Source: Elusimicrobiota bacterium
GTDB lineage: Bacteria; Elusimicrobiota; Elusimicrobia; UBA1565; UBA9628
Assembly: GCA_028869495.1 (NCBI GenBank)
Contig: JAGWRY010000352.1
Coordinates: forward strand, 1 to 10,425
Length of the DNA: 10,425 nucleotides
Reading direction: 5' to 3'
Made by a program: the position numbers and the translations under genes. Numbering within the stretch: position 1 is the stretch's first letter; the number at the start of each line of letters is the position of its first letter. This document shows, in pieces, positions 1-6,351 of this stretch. The notes beneath the pieces were generated by a model. That model did no database searches. It saw only the letters and a list, made by a program, of their open reading frames with translations, and was not told the origin of the DNA.

Positions 1-201
1 CGACGCGGCGGCGGGCGGCGGGGCCGGCCGGCGCGGGGTCCGGCGCGGAGCCCGGCGCGGAGCCCGGCGCGGCGTCCGGCGCGCGGGCGCGAAGCTCGGC
101 AGGGACGGCGCGATCCCCGAGCTCCCGTCGAAGTCGATGGTGGCCGCTCCCGCGGCCGACACGGCGAACAGCAGGATGAACAGCCCCCGGGCTATCTTCA
201 T
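1..201 (-). CDS. secreted protein with [A/T]PRR repeats, N-terminal part only
   Basis: The first 67 codons of a minus-strand gene that runs off the left edge. The start ATG is followed by Lys, Arg and a hydrophobic run, then SAAGA at about residues 15-19, a typical signal peptide, so the protein is probably exported. Residues 20-40 include an acidic TIDFDG stretch. Residues 43-58 are four copies of a [A/T]PRR unit, followed by a Pro/Ala-rich stretch (PAPPPAAAS). I do not recognise the family. The basic Pro-rich part could be a linker or a surface-binding segment. A -10-like TATCCT sits 6 nt upstream of the ATG with no Shine-Dalgarno, which suggests leaderless translation. It is transcribed divergently from the gene starting at 323. 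The reading frame and signal peptide are clear, but function is unknown because the rest lies outside the window. Confidence 0.7.
   Translation of the reverse strand, partial: MKIARGLFILLFAVSAAGAATIDFDGSSGIAPSLPSFAPARRTPRRAPRRAPRRTPRRPAPPPAAAS
30..77. repeat. tandem repeat, four 12-bp units
   Basis: Four consecutive 12-nt units beginning GGCGCGG (30-41, 42-53, 54-65, 66-77) with a partial fifth at 78-83. The two middle copies are identical. The unit is in frame with the minus-strand gene and encodes TPRR, APRR, APRR, TPRR, so copy number could change by slippage without breaking the frame. Confidence 0.8.
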
Positions 202-207
202 GACCGA

Positions 208-213
208 AGGATA
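208..213 (-). promoter_or_regulatory. -10 box for the 1-201 gene, leaderless
   Basis: The minus strand reads TATCCT, followed by 6 nt and then ATG at 201. This would put the transcription start on or next to the start codon. No good -35 is visible 16-18 nt upstream. The same hexamer at the same distance precedes the gene starting at 8482, where a good -35 is present, which supports the call. Confidence 0.5.
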
Positions 214-276
214 GGTCCTCGGGCCGCTCCCGGCCCGGGTCCTGGGGCCCAGACTAAAATAGGTCCAAAGGCCTAT
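211..276. promoter_or_regulatory. repeated ATAGGTCC motif and inverted repeat in divergent intergenic region
   Basis: ATAGGTCC occurs at 211-218 and again at 259-266. The second copy forms an inverted repeat with GGCCTAT (270-276): seven pairs including one G-T, with a 4-nt loop. The first copy overlaps the -10 box of the divergent minus-strand gene. An A/T-rich TAAAAT (255-260) overlaps the second copy and could be an additional plus-strand -10. The arrangement looks like operator half-sites between divergent promoters, but no regulator is identified and the role is inferred. Confidence 0.3.
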
Positions 277-286
277 CTCGGCGCGC

Positions 287-316
287 TGGACGGCGCGCGC
301 GGCGGACTGCTACGAT
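287..316 (+). promoter_or_regulatory. promoter of the 323-5213 operon, leaderless
   Basis: An extended -10 (TGC then TACGAT, 311-316) lies 18 nt downstream of TGGACG (287-292), which matches four of six -35 consensus bases. Six nt separate the -10 from ATG 323, so the mRNA would begin at the start codon. There is no Shine-Dalgarno before 323. This is the only obvious promoter for the three tightly spaced genes, although TAAAAT at 255-260 is a possible second one. Confidence 0.55.
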
Positions 317-322
317 GCCGCG

Positions 323-2020
323 ATGCGCCGGCTCCGGGACTGGTCCGTCTACATCGCGCGCTGCGCCGACGACAGCCTCTACACGGGGGTCGCCAAGGAC
401 GTGTCCGCGCGCCTGGCCGCCCACAACGCCGGGCGCGGCGCCGCCTACACGCGCTCGCGCCGCCCGGTCCGCCTCGCCTACCGCGAGGACGGCCTGACGC
501 GCTCGGCCGCGCTGTCGCGCGAGGCGGCGATCAAGTCCCTCCCGCGCCCGGAGAAGCTCTCCCTGCTCAAGGCCGCCCGCGCCGGGCTGGCCGCCCTGCT
601 CGTGCTCGCCGCCGCCGGCCGCGCGCGCGCGGTGCCGACCTTCGCGAAGGAGAACCCCGTCGTCTTCTCGTCGGCGGCCCCGCAGGCCGTCGTGACGAGC
701 GGCGCGAACCTGCGGATGTACTTCATCCGGCGCGCCTCGCAGACCGAGGTCGGCTCGGCCCTGTCCGCCGACGGCCTCTCCTGGACCGAGGATTCCCCGG
801 CCGGGCGCCTGTCCACGACGACGCTCCCCTCCGTCTCGGCCAGTTCGATCACCGGCTGCGGCGTGCTGGCCCTCTCCGGCGGCGGCGACCGGATGGTCTA
901 CTCGATCGTCTCGACGACAGGCTCCTACCGCATCCACAGCGCGACCTCCGCCGACGGCGTCGCCTGGGCCAACGACACCGGGACGGTCCTCGACGGCGGC
1001 TCGACGCCGCTCTCCTCGCCCCGGCTCGTCGCACTCAACGACGCCAGCTGGCGCCTATACTTCCTGGCCGGAACGCCGCCGTCGGTCTCCGTCGAGACCA
1101 TGCGCTCGACCAATCAGGGCCTCAATTGGGGCTCGCCGTCGGTCGTGCTCTCGACGACCGCCTTCGGCCTGGGCGCCTCCGTCCGGACCGACGGACGCGT
1201 GCGCCTGTACCTGACCCAGCCCCTCGTCGGGACGTCGAGCGCCGGGGTCGTGGCCAGCGCGCTGTCGACCGACTCCAGCGGGACCTCCTTCTCTTTCGAG
1301 AGCGGACTGCGCCTGTCCACCGACGCCGCCTCCGGCACGCTCTCGGACGCCGTCCCCGCGCGCTCGACCGAGACCTACCGCTGGCGCCTGTACTACGAGT
1401 TCTCCCCGCCGGGCGCGATCTCGACCGGCGACGTCCATTCCGCGCTGACCTCCGCGCCCGCCCCGGCCTCGATCTCGCCGGGCACGGTCCTCAACGTGTC
1501 CTCGACGCAGACCTTCACGATCTCGGGAGAGGTCTTCTCGACGAACCCGACGCTGTCGCTGTCTCTGGGCGGGACGACCCTCTCGCCGACCTCCGCCGTC
1601 ACGCGCACCGACGACCAGACCCTGAGCGCGACCTTCGACCTCGCCGACCAGTCGCCGGGGCTGTGGGACCTGACCGTGACGAACGCCGACGGGGTCGCGA
1701 CGACCCTGACCGGAGCCCTCGACGTGACGTTCCCGGGCGGTTCGATCGGGATGGTCGGCAACCTCCTGCGCCCGCGCCTGGGGACGCCGACGACGATCCA
1801 TATCACGACCTACGACGCGGGCGTCGTCACGGCCAAGATCTTCACGCTCGACGGCCGCCTCGTGACGGTCCTCTTCGACGGCGAGAGCCCGAAGGGGACG
1901 CTGAGCCTGACCTGGGACGGGCGCGACGCCGGCGGCTCCGCCGTCGCCAGCGGCGTCTATCTTCTGCACGCGACCGGCCCGAAGCTGAACGTCAAGGGCA
2001 AGATCGTCGTGATCCGCTGA
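323..2020 (+). CDS. GIY-YIG domain fused to exported propeller / Ig-like / FlgD-like protein
   Basis: A single 565-residue frame joining two unlike parts. Residues 6-82 are a complete small GIY-YIG nuclease domain of the UPF0213/YhbQ type: the GIY-equivalent SVYI with Tyr10, YTG with Tyr20, Arg30, His34-Asn35, and Glu67 in REAAIK. Members of that family usually end near here. Residues 83-103 then read like a signal peptide (Lys83, Arg86, a Leu/Ala core, ending GRARA). Residues 104-380 contain Asp-box-like motifs (SADGLSW 148-154, SADGVAW 209-215, STNQGLNW 262-269), suggesting a sialidase-like beta-propeller without identifiable catalytic residues. Residues 381-470 resemble an IPT/TIG Ig-like fold. 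Residues 477-565 resemble a FlgD-Ig / T9SS type A sorting-like domain (FTLDGRLV, TWDGRDAGG, SGVYLL). Start 323 is set by the promoter geometry. Either a real fusion made by stop loss, or two overlapping products. The domains are clear; the joint function is unknown. Confidence 0.75.
   Translation: MRRLRDWSVYIARCADDSLYTGVAKDVSARLAAHNAGRGAAYTRSRRPVRLAYREDGLTRSAALSREAAIKSLPRPEKLSLLKAARAGLAALLVLAAAGRARAVPTFAKENPVVFSSAAPQAVVTSGANLRMYFIRRASQTEVGSALSADGLSWTEDSPAGRLSTTTLPSVSASSITGCGVLALSGGGDRMVYSIVSTTGSYRIHSATSADGVAWANDTGTVLDGGSTPLSSPRLVALNDASWRLYFLAGTPPSVSVETMRSTNQGLNWGSPSVVLSTTAFGLGASVRTDGRVRLYLTQPLVGTSSAGVVASALSTDSSGTSFSFESGLRLSTDAASGTLSDAVPARSTETYRWRLYYEFSPPGAISTGDVHSALTSAPAPASISPGTVLNVSSTQTFTISGEVFSTNPTLSLSLGGTTLSPTSAVTRTDDQTLSATFDLADQSPGLWDLTVTNADGVATTLTGALDVTFPGGSIGMVGNLLRPRLGTPTTIHITTYDAGVVTAKIFTLDGRLVTVLFDGESPKGTLSLTWDGRDAGGSAVASGVYLLHATGPKLNVKGKIVVIR
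550..565 (+). promoter_or_regulatory. possible internal start for the exported part (GGAG + CTG)
   Basis: Inside the fusion frame, GGAG (550-553) lies 9 nt before an in-frame CTG (563-565, Leu81). Starting there would give a textbook signal peptide: Leu-Lys, Arg at position 6, a hydrophobic core and a GRARA cleavage region. CTG starts are rare in bacteria and there is no in-frame ATG, GTG or TTG at the right place before the hydrophobic core, so this is only a possibility. Confidence 0.2.
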
Positions 2021-2021
2021 G

Positions 2022-2954
2022 ATGAAGCGCGCGCTCCTGGCCGCCGCCCTCGCGCTGGCGCCCTCCGGCGCCTTCGCCGCCGCGGCCGCGACCGGGGCCG
2101 TCATCCTGCGCCGCCCGATGTCGGCGCGGGTCGCCGCGCTCGGCGGGGCCTTCTCGTCCGCCGCGGCCGGCGTCTCCTCGCTCGGCGTCAACCCGGCGGG
2201 ACTGTCCGGCGCGCGCCGCCCCGAGCTGGAGAGCACGTTCAACAGCGGCGTCGCCGACGACGCGTTCGGCAGCCTCGCCGCCGCGGTCCCGGTCCGCGCC
2301 GGCGTCGCCGCCGCCGGGATCGAGTACTACGACGCCGGTTCGGTGGACCTCGTCGACGCCTCCGGCGCGCAGACGACGGTCACCGCCGAGCGCGACTACG
2401 TGGGCCTGGCCGGCTGGGCGATGCCGCTCGGCGGCGGCCTCTCGGCCGGCGTCCTGGGCAAGTTCTACAACCTGACGCTCGCCGACGCGGCGCACGCCAA
2501 CGGCTTCGCCGCCGACGCGGGCGCGCGCTGGAAGACGCCCGTGCCCGGGCTGGACCTCGGCGCGTCGGTGCGCAACGACGGGCCCGGCGCGAAGTTTGAG
2601 GCTTCGTCCGACCCCCTGCCGCTGACCGAGCGCGGCGGCGCGTCGTGGACGATGCGCTTCCGCCCGGCGCGGGACGAGAGCCTCTACGCCCGCGGCACCC
2701 GCCTGACCCTGTCGGCCGAGGGCGTCAAGGTCCGCGACGAGCGCCCGACGCTGACGACGGCCGGCGAGTTCGCGCTGGACGCCGGGCGCTCGCTGGCGCT
2801 GGCCCTGCGCCTCGGCTGGACCTTCGACCAGTACGGGGCCGGGCTGTCGGCCGGACTCGGCGTGCGCGAGGGCCGCTTCACGGTCGACTACGCGCTCTCC
2901 GAACAGGGCGAGCTGGGCAGCGTCCAGTTCGTCTCGCTGGGCGTGCGCCTCTAG
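2022..2954 (+). CDS. PorV/PorQ-like outer-membrane beta-barrel protein
   Basis: 310 residues with an N-terminal signal peptide (MKRALL..., cleavage near residues 19-20). Just after it comes the hallmark of the PorV/PorQ (UPF0164-like) family: a RVAALGGAF segment at 36-44 and VNPAGL at 56-61. The remainder alternates short hydrophobic and polar strands rich in Gly/Ala, as expected for an outer-membrane barrel, and ends in VSLGVRL, a barrel-like terminal strand. In Bacteroidota, PorV is part of the type IX secretion machinery, handling cargo with C-terminal sorting domains. Many other phyla carry homologues of unknown role. The ATG lies 1 nt after the stop of the upstream gene, whose C-terminus is FlgD/T9SS-like, so translational coupling and a cargo-partner relation are plausible. 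No Shine-Dalgarno is visible. Family call good, function inferred. Confidence 0.7.
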   Translation: MKRALLAAALALAPSGAFAAAAATGAVILRRPMSARVAALGGAFSSAAAGVSSLGVNPAGLSGARRPELESTFNSGVADDAFGSLAAAVPVRAGVAAAGIEYYDAGSVDLVDASGAQTTVTAERDYVGLAGWAMPLGGGLSAGVLGKFYNLTLADAAHANGFAADAGARWKTPVPGLDLGASVRNDGPGAKFEASSDPLPLTERGGASWTMRFRPARDESLYARGTRLTLSAEGVKVRDERPTLTTAGEFALDAGRSLALALRLGWTFDQYGAGLSAGLGVREGRFTVDYALSEQGELGSVQFVSLGVRL

Positions 2955-5213
2955 ATGCCCCGGAGCCGGCGTGCGCGCGCGCGCCGCTCCCCCTGGCCGC
3001 GGCTGGCCGCCGCCGTCCTGCTGGCGCTCGCCGCCGGCACGGCGTGGCTCATCGCCTCGGCCGAGCGCAAGCTCCGGACGCTGGCGCTCGGCGGCCTCGG
3101 CGAGAGCTTCCCGACGCGGATCTGGTCGGCGCCGTTCGCCCTGCGCGCGGGCTCGCTCGTCGAGACCGGGCGCCTGCTCGAGCGCCTGACGCGCCTGGGC
3201 TACGTCCGCGTCGACGGTGAGCCGGCCCTCGGCCAGTACCGCTGGAGCTCGCCGGAGCTCGACGTCTACCTGCGCGGCTACGACGCCCCGGGCTCTTCGC
3301 AGGACCCCGGGCTCTACGCCCTGCGCCGCGGCGGCGGCGGGCGCTGGAGCCTGCGCGGTCCGGGCGGCGATCCGGTCCCGGCGGTCCGCCTCGAGCCCGA
3401 GCTGGCCTCCGTGCTCTCCGGCTCGCGCAGCGTGCGGCGCGAGCCGATGACCTGGGCGCAGATCCCGCGCCCGCTGGCCGACGCCGCGATCGCGGCCGAG
3501 GACAAGCGCTTCTGGACGCACTGGGGGCTGGACCCGCGCGCGATGCTGCGCGCGCTTTGGGCGGACGCGCGCGGCCGCGACCTGCAGGGCGCCAGCACGA
3601 TCACCCAGCAGCTGGCCAAGAACCTGTTCCTGTCTCCGCGCCGCACGATCGGGCGCAAGATCGAGGAGGCGGCGCTCGCGCTCTACCTCGAGCGGCGCCT
3701 CGGCAAGCGCCGGATCCTGACGCTCTACCTGAACGACATCTACATGGGCCAGGACGGAGCGTCGAGCGTGATGGGGATGCGCGCCGCCTCCCGCTACTAC
3801 TTCGGCAAGGACCCGGCGGGACTGACGCTCGCCGAGGACGCGACGCTGGCCGGCATGATCCGCGGCCCCGGCTTCTACGACCCGCGCCGCGAGCCCGAGG
3901 CCTCCCGGCGGCGCCGCGACCAGGTCCTCAACCGGATGCGCGACGACGGGCTGATCGGCGAGGCCGCCCTGCGCGCGGCGCTGGCCGAGCCGCTGAAGGC
4001 GGCGCCCGCCGCCCCGCCGCCGCGCGCCGCCGACGACGCGTACTACGTCGCCGAGGTCGTGCGCGAGCTCCTGCCGCGCTACGGCGGCGACGCGCTCTAC
4101 CGCGACGGGCTGACGATCTACACGGCGATGGACCCGGTCCTGCAGAGCGCCGCGCAGAAGGCCGCGCGCGCGTCGCGCCACCAGGCCGCGCTCGTCGCCC
4201 TCGACCCGGCGACCGGGGACGTGCTCGCGCTCGTCGGCGGGAAGGATTTCGCGCTCAGCCAGTTCAACCGCGCGACGCAGGCGCGGCGCCAGCCGGGCTC
4301 GGCGTTCAAGCCCTTCGTCTACGCGGCCGCCCTGCGCGCGGGCCTGACGCCCGCGACGATCCTGCTCGACCGCCCGCGCGCGTACCCGGGCGCGAACGGA
4401 CGGAGCTGGAGGCCCGGCAACTACGACGGCGTCTACATGGGGACCGTCACGATGCGGACCGCGCTCGCGCACTCGCTGAACGCCGCGTCGCTGGACCTCG
4501 CCTCGCGCGTCGGCGTCCCCGCGATCGAGAAGACCGCGCGCGACTGCGGGATCGAGAGCCCGCTCAGCGGCGACCTCGGGATGGCCCTCGGCGACTCGGG
4601 CGTCAGCCTGCTCGAGCTCGTCTCCGCCTACGAGCCGTTCGCCGACGGGGGCCTGCGCCCGCCGCCGCGCCTGGTGACGGCCGTCCTCGACTCGGCCGGC
4701 GGCGTGCTCGAGGAGCCGCCGCCGGAGGCGAAGATCGCGCTCGACCCCGCGACCGCCTACCTGACGGCGTCGCTGATGGAGAGCGTCGTCAAGGACGGCA
4801 CCGCGCGCTCCCTGAAGGCGATGCGCTTCGACGTCCCGGCGGCCGGCAAGACCGGCACGACCAACGACGGGCGCGACGCCTGGTTCGTCGGCTTCACGTC
4901 CTCGTTCCTGGCCGGGGCCTGGGTCGGCGACGACCGCGACCGCGCGCTGAAGCTGACCGGCGCCAAGGACGCCCTGCCGCTGTGGGAGCGCCTGGCGAGC
5001 GCCGCGCTCGCCGACCGGCCGGCCGAGGAGTTCGCCCGTCCGCCCGGCGTCGTCGCGGTCCGCCTCTGCGCCGACTCGCACCTGCTCGCGCGCTCCGGCT
5101 GCCCGGGCAAGTACGACGAGGTCTTCCGCGCCGGCACCGCGCCGACGCAATTCTGCCCGCTGCATCGCGGCGGGATCATGGGCTGGCTCGAGCGCCTGAC
5201 GGCCCCGCGCTGA
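2955..5213 (+). CDS. bifunctional penicillin-binding protein, PBP1B-like (GT51 + transpeptidase)
   Basis: 752 residues, a normal length for class A PBPs, which polymerise lipid II glycan strands and cross-link peptides in the periplasm. A short basic cytoplasmic tail and one membrane segment (about 17-34) anchor it. Residues 53-110 resemble the UB2H-like region of PBP1B (TRIWSAPFALRAG, LGYVRV, VYLRGY). The GT51 domain covers about 145-350: catalytic Glu182 in EDKRFWTHWG, the GASTITQQLAKN motif at 212-223 and the second Glu region in RKIEE at 235-239. The transpeptidase domain covers about 385-690: SAFK with nucleophile Ser449 and Lys452, SLN at 507-509, KTGTT at 632-636. All key residues are present, so it should be active. 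The C-terminal tail has Cys705, Cys716 and Cys734. ATG follows the TAG of the PorV-like gene directly, with no Shine-Dalgarno, so it is probably co-expressed with that gene and ends the operon. The symbol mrcB/pbp1b would be an over-reach. Confidence 0.93.
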   Translation: MPRSRRARARRSPWPRLAAAVLLALAAGTAWLIASAERKLRTLALGGLGESFPTRIWSAPFALRAGSLVETGRLLERLTRLGYVRVDGEPALGQYRWSSPELDVYLRGYDAPGSSQDPGLYALRRGGGGRWSLRGPGGDPVPAVRLEPELASVLSGSRSVRREPMTWAQIPRPLADAAIAAEDKRFWTHWGLDPRAMLRALWADARGRDLQGASTITQQLAKNLFLSPRRTIGRKIEEAALALYLERRLGKRRILTLYLNDIYMGQDGASSVMGMRAASRYYFGKDPAGLTLAEDATLAGMIRGPGFYDPRREPEASRRRRDQVLNRMRDDGLIGEAALRAALAEPLKAAPAAPPPRAADDAYYVAEVVRELLPRYGGDALYRDGLTIYTAMDPVLQSAAQKAARASRHQAALVALDPATGDVLALVGGKDFALSQFNRATQARRQPGSAFKPFVYAAALRAGLTPATILLDRPRAYPGANGRSWRPGNYDGVYMGTVTMRTALAHSLNAASLDLASRVGVPAIEKTARDCGIESPLSGDLGMALGDSGVSLLELVSAYEPFADGGLRPPPRLVTAVLDSAGGVLEEPPPEAKIALDPATAYLTASLMESVVKDGTARSLKAMRFDVPAAGKTGTTNDGRDAWFVGFTSSFLAGAWVGDDRDRALKLTGAKDALPLWERLASAALADRPAEEFARPPGVVAVRLCADSHLLARSGCPGKYDEVFRAGTAPTQFCPLHRGGIMGWLERLTAPR

Positions 5214-5238
5214 GCGCCGCCGAAGTCCGCCTGACGCG

Positions 5239-5281
5239 CCGGACCCCCGCGGCCCCCGCGCGCGCGGGGGCCGCGGTCCGG
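5239..5281. terminator. GC-rich hairpin between convergent genes
   Basis: A long inverted repeat. 5239-5245 pairs with 5275-5281 (7 bp), then a 3-nt C bulge, then 5249-5260 pairs with 5263-5274 (up to 12 bp) with a very tight loop. It sits between the end of the penicillin-binding protein gene (plus) and the end of the C1A protease gene (minus) and could stop transcription from both sides. There is no T tract on either strand, so it is not a classical intrinsic terminator. It may act as a 3' stabilising structure or a U-less terminator. Confidence 0.55.
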
Positions 5282-5288
5282 CCCGCCC

Positions 5289-6278
5289 TCAATTCTTCGC
5301 GAAGTCGAAGTAGGCGGCCTGCTGCGCGACGTCGTTGCAGCGGTTGCCCTGGGCGTCGGTCATCTTCGTGCGCATGTAGCCGTTCTCGCCCCAGGCCGCG
5401 CCCCAGCTGTTGCGCAGGATCCAGATCCCCTTGCCGGGCGGGAGGTCGCCGTTCTTGTCGAACGCCGCGCCCTCGTTGTCCCAGCCGACGATGTTGATCA
5501 TGTGGTCGAGCTGGCCCTCGGTGCAGCCGTTGTAGACGCCGCCCGCGTAGTTTTCCCAGTCGCCGGCGGCCGCGGCGATCGCGATCGAGACCGGCTTGCC
5601 CGACATCGTCATGTAGGTCTCGATGTCGCGCACGCTCGGGCCCGAGCTCGCGCTGCCGAGCATGTGCCAGCCGGTGATGCTCGCCGCCGGCGGCAGGCTC
5701 GCCGCGCAGGCCCCGGAGCCGGTCGCGTACGGGCAGGCGCTCCACAGCGGCTGGCCCTTCGGGGCGATCAGGTCGTTGGCCGAGTCGAAGTCGCCGCCGT
5801 TGCAGCCGTCGGCCTCCGGGGAGTTGTCGACGAGCCACTCCTGCGAGAGGCGCCCCGGGTCCGCGCCGCCGAGAGCGTGGCCGTCGCGGTTGGTCGCCGT
5901 CAGGCTGAACGCCCAGCAGCTGCCGCAGGCGCCCTGATTCTCGATCGGCGTCAGCTTCGCGCGCAGATCGAAGGTGTTCGGGATCGCGACGCCCTTGACC
6001 CCGCTCTCGTGCAGGAAGTCCTGGTACGTCCTCCACGAGCGCGCCGGGCCGCCCGCGTGCGGGACGAAGCCCTTCGCGTGCACGACGGAGACCGACGAGA
6101 CGCGGTAGGTCCTGACCGGGCCCGCGGCCGTCTTCGCGGCCTTCGCTCCGGACCTCGCGGCGCGCACGACGCCGGAGACGCTGACGCCTTGGTCGAAGTC
6201 CACCTTGTCCTTCGCGGACGCGCTCGCGGCGGCGAGCGTCGCGCAGGCGACGAGAACGGCGAGCCATTTCGCGGTCAT
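5289..6278 (-). CDS. secreted papain-family (C1A) cysteine protease
   Basis: 329 residues. A signal peptide spans about 1-22 (MTAKWLAVLV..., ending ASA-SA). A short pro-like segment of about 75 residues has no clear I29 inhibitor motif. The mature peptidase begins near NTFDLR (101-106). Family C1 landmarks are all visible: oxyanion Gln115 and catalytic Cys121 in QGACGSCWAF, LSQEWLVD followed by GCNGGD at 158-163, catalytic His259 in DHMINIVGWDNE, and Asn290 in RNSWGAAWGENGY. Further cysteines (Cys159, Cys182, Cys191, Cys252, Cys314) could form disulfides outside the cytoplasm. It should therefore be an active endopeptidase in the periplasm or outside the cell. The start is chosen because the ATG at 6278 opens the signal peptide and has GGAGG 5 nt upstream; the open frame upstream to 7241 is a shadow of the serpin gene. 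The neighbour just upstream is a secreted serpin, a possible inhibitor. Confidence 0.93.
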   Translation of the reverse strand: MTAKWLAVLVACATLAAASASAKDKVDFDQGVSVSGVVRAARSGAKAAKTAAGPVRTYRVSSVSVVHAKGFVPHAGGPARSWRTYQDFLHESGVKGVAIPNTFDLRAKLTPIENQGACGSCWAFSLTATNRDGHALGGADPGRLSQEWLVDNSPEADGCNGGDFDSANDLIAPKGQPLWSACPYATGSGACAASLPPAASITGWHMLGSASSGPSVRDIETYMTMSGKPVSIAIAAAAGDWENYAGGVYNGCTEGQLDHMINIVGWDNEGAAFDKNGDLPPGKGIWILRNSWGAAWGENGYMRTKMTDAQGNRCNDVAQQAAYFDFAKN

Positions 6279-6283
6279 TGCGG

Positions 6284-6316
6284 CCTCCCCTCCGCGCGCG
6301 AGGGTCTCCGCGGAGG
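6284..6316 (-). promoter_or_regulatory. Shine-Dalgarno and 5' hairpin of the protease mRNA
   Basis: GGAGG (6284-6288, minus strand) lies 5 nt before ATG 6278. Immediately upstream, an 8-bp inverted repeat (6289-6296 with 6309-6316, 12-nt loop) abuts it. The distal arm contains CCTCC on the minus strand, which could pair with either the hairpin partner or the Shine-Dalgarno itself. The predicted transcription start (about 6315) falls at the hairpin base. An effect on translation or mRNA stability is possible but unproven. Confidence 0.45.
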
Positions 6317-6321
6317 AGCCG

Positions 6322-6351
6322 ATTCTAGACAAGGCAAGGCCTAGGACGCAA
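6322..6351 (-). promoter_or_regulatory. promoter of the C1A protease gene
   Basis: The minus strand reads TTGCGT (6346-6351), 18 nt, TAGAAT (6322-6327). Predicted start is about 6315, giving a leader near 37 nt. The -35 box lies inside the last codons of the serpin gene, so the protease can be transcribed separately from the serpin. Confidence 0.55.

Noticed and set aside
315..497. ATG at 315 as start of the nuclease gene
   Set aside because: It is in a different frame, encodes a low-complexity 60-residue product and overlaps the -10 box.
1992..5165. 1057-codon minus-strand open frame
   Set aside because: Antisense to the PorV-like and penicillin-binding protein genes. Its translation is Arg/Ala/Gly-rich with no motif; GC-rich codon positions keep such frames open.
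3557..5497. 646-codon plus-strand open frame
   Set aside because: Shifted frame of the penicillin-binding protein gene, which has all catalytic motifs; the shifted product is low-complexity Arg/Pro/Ala.
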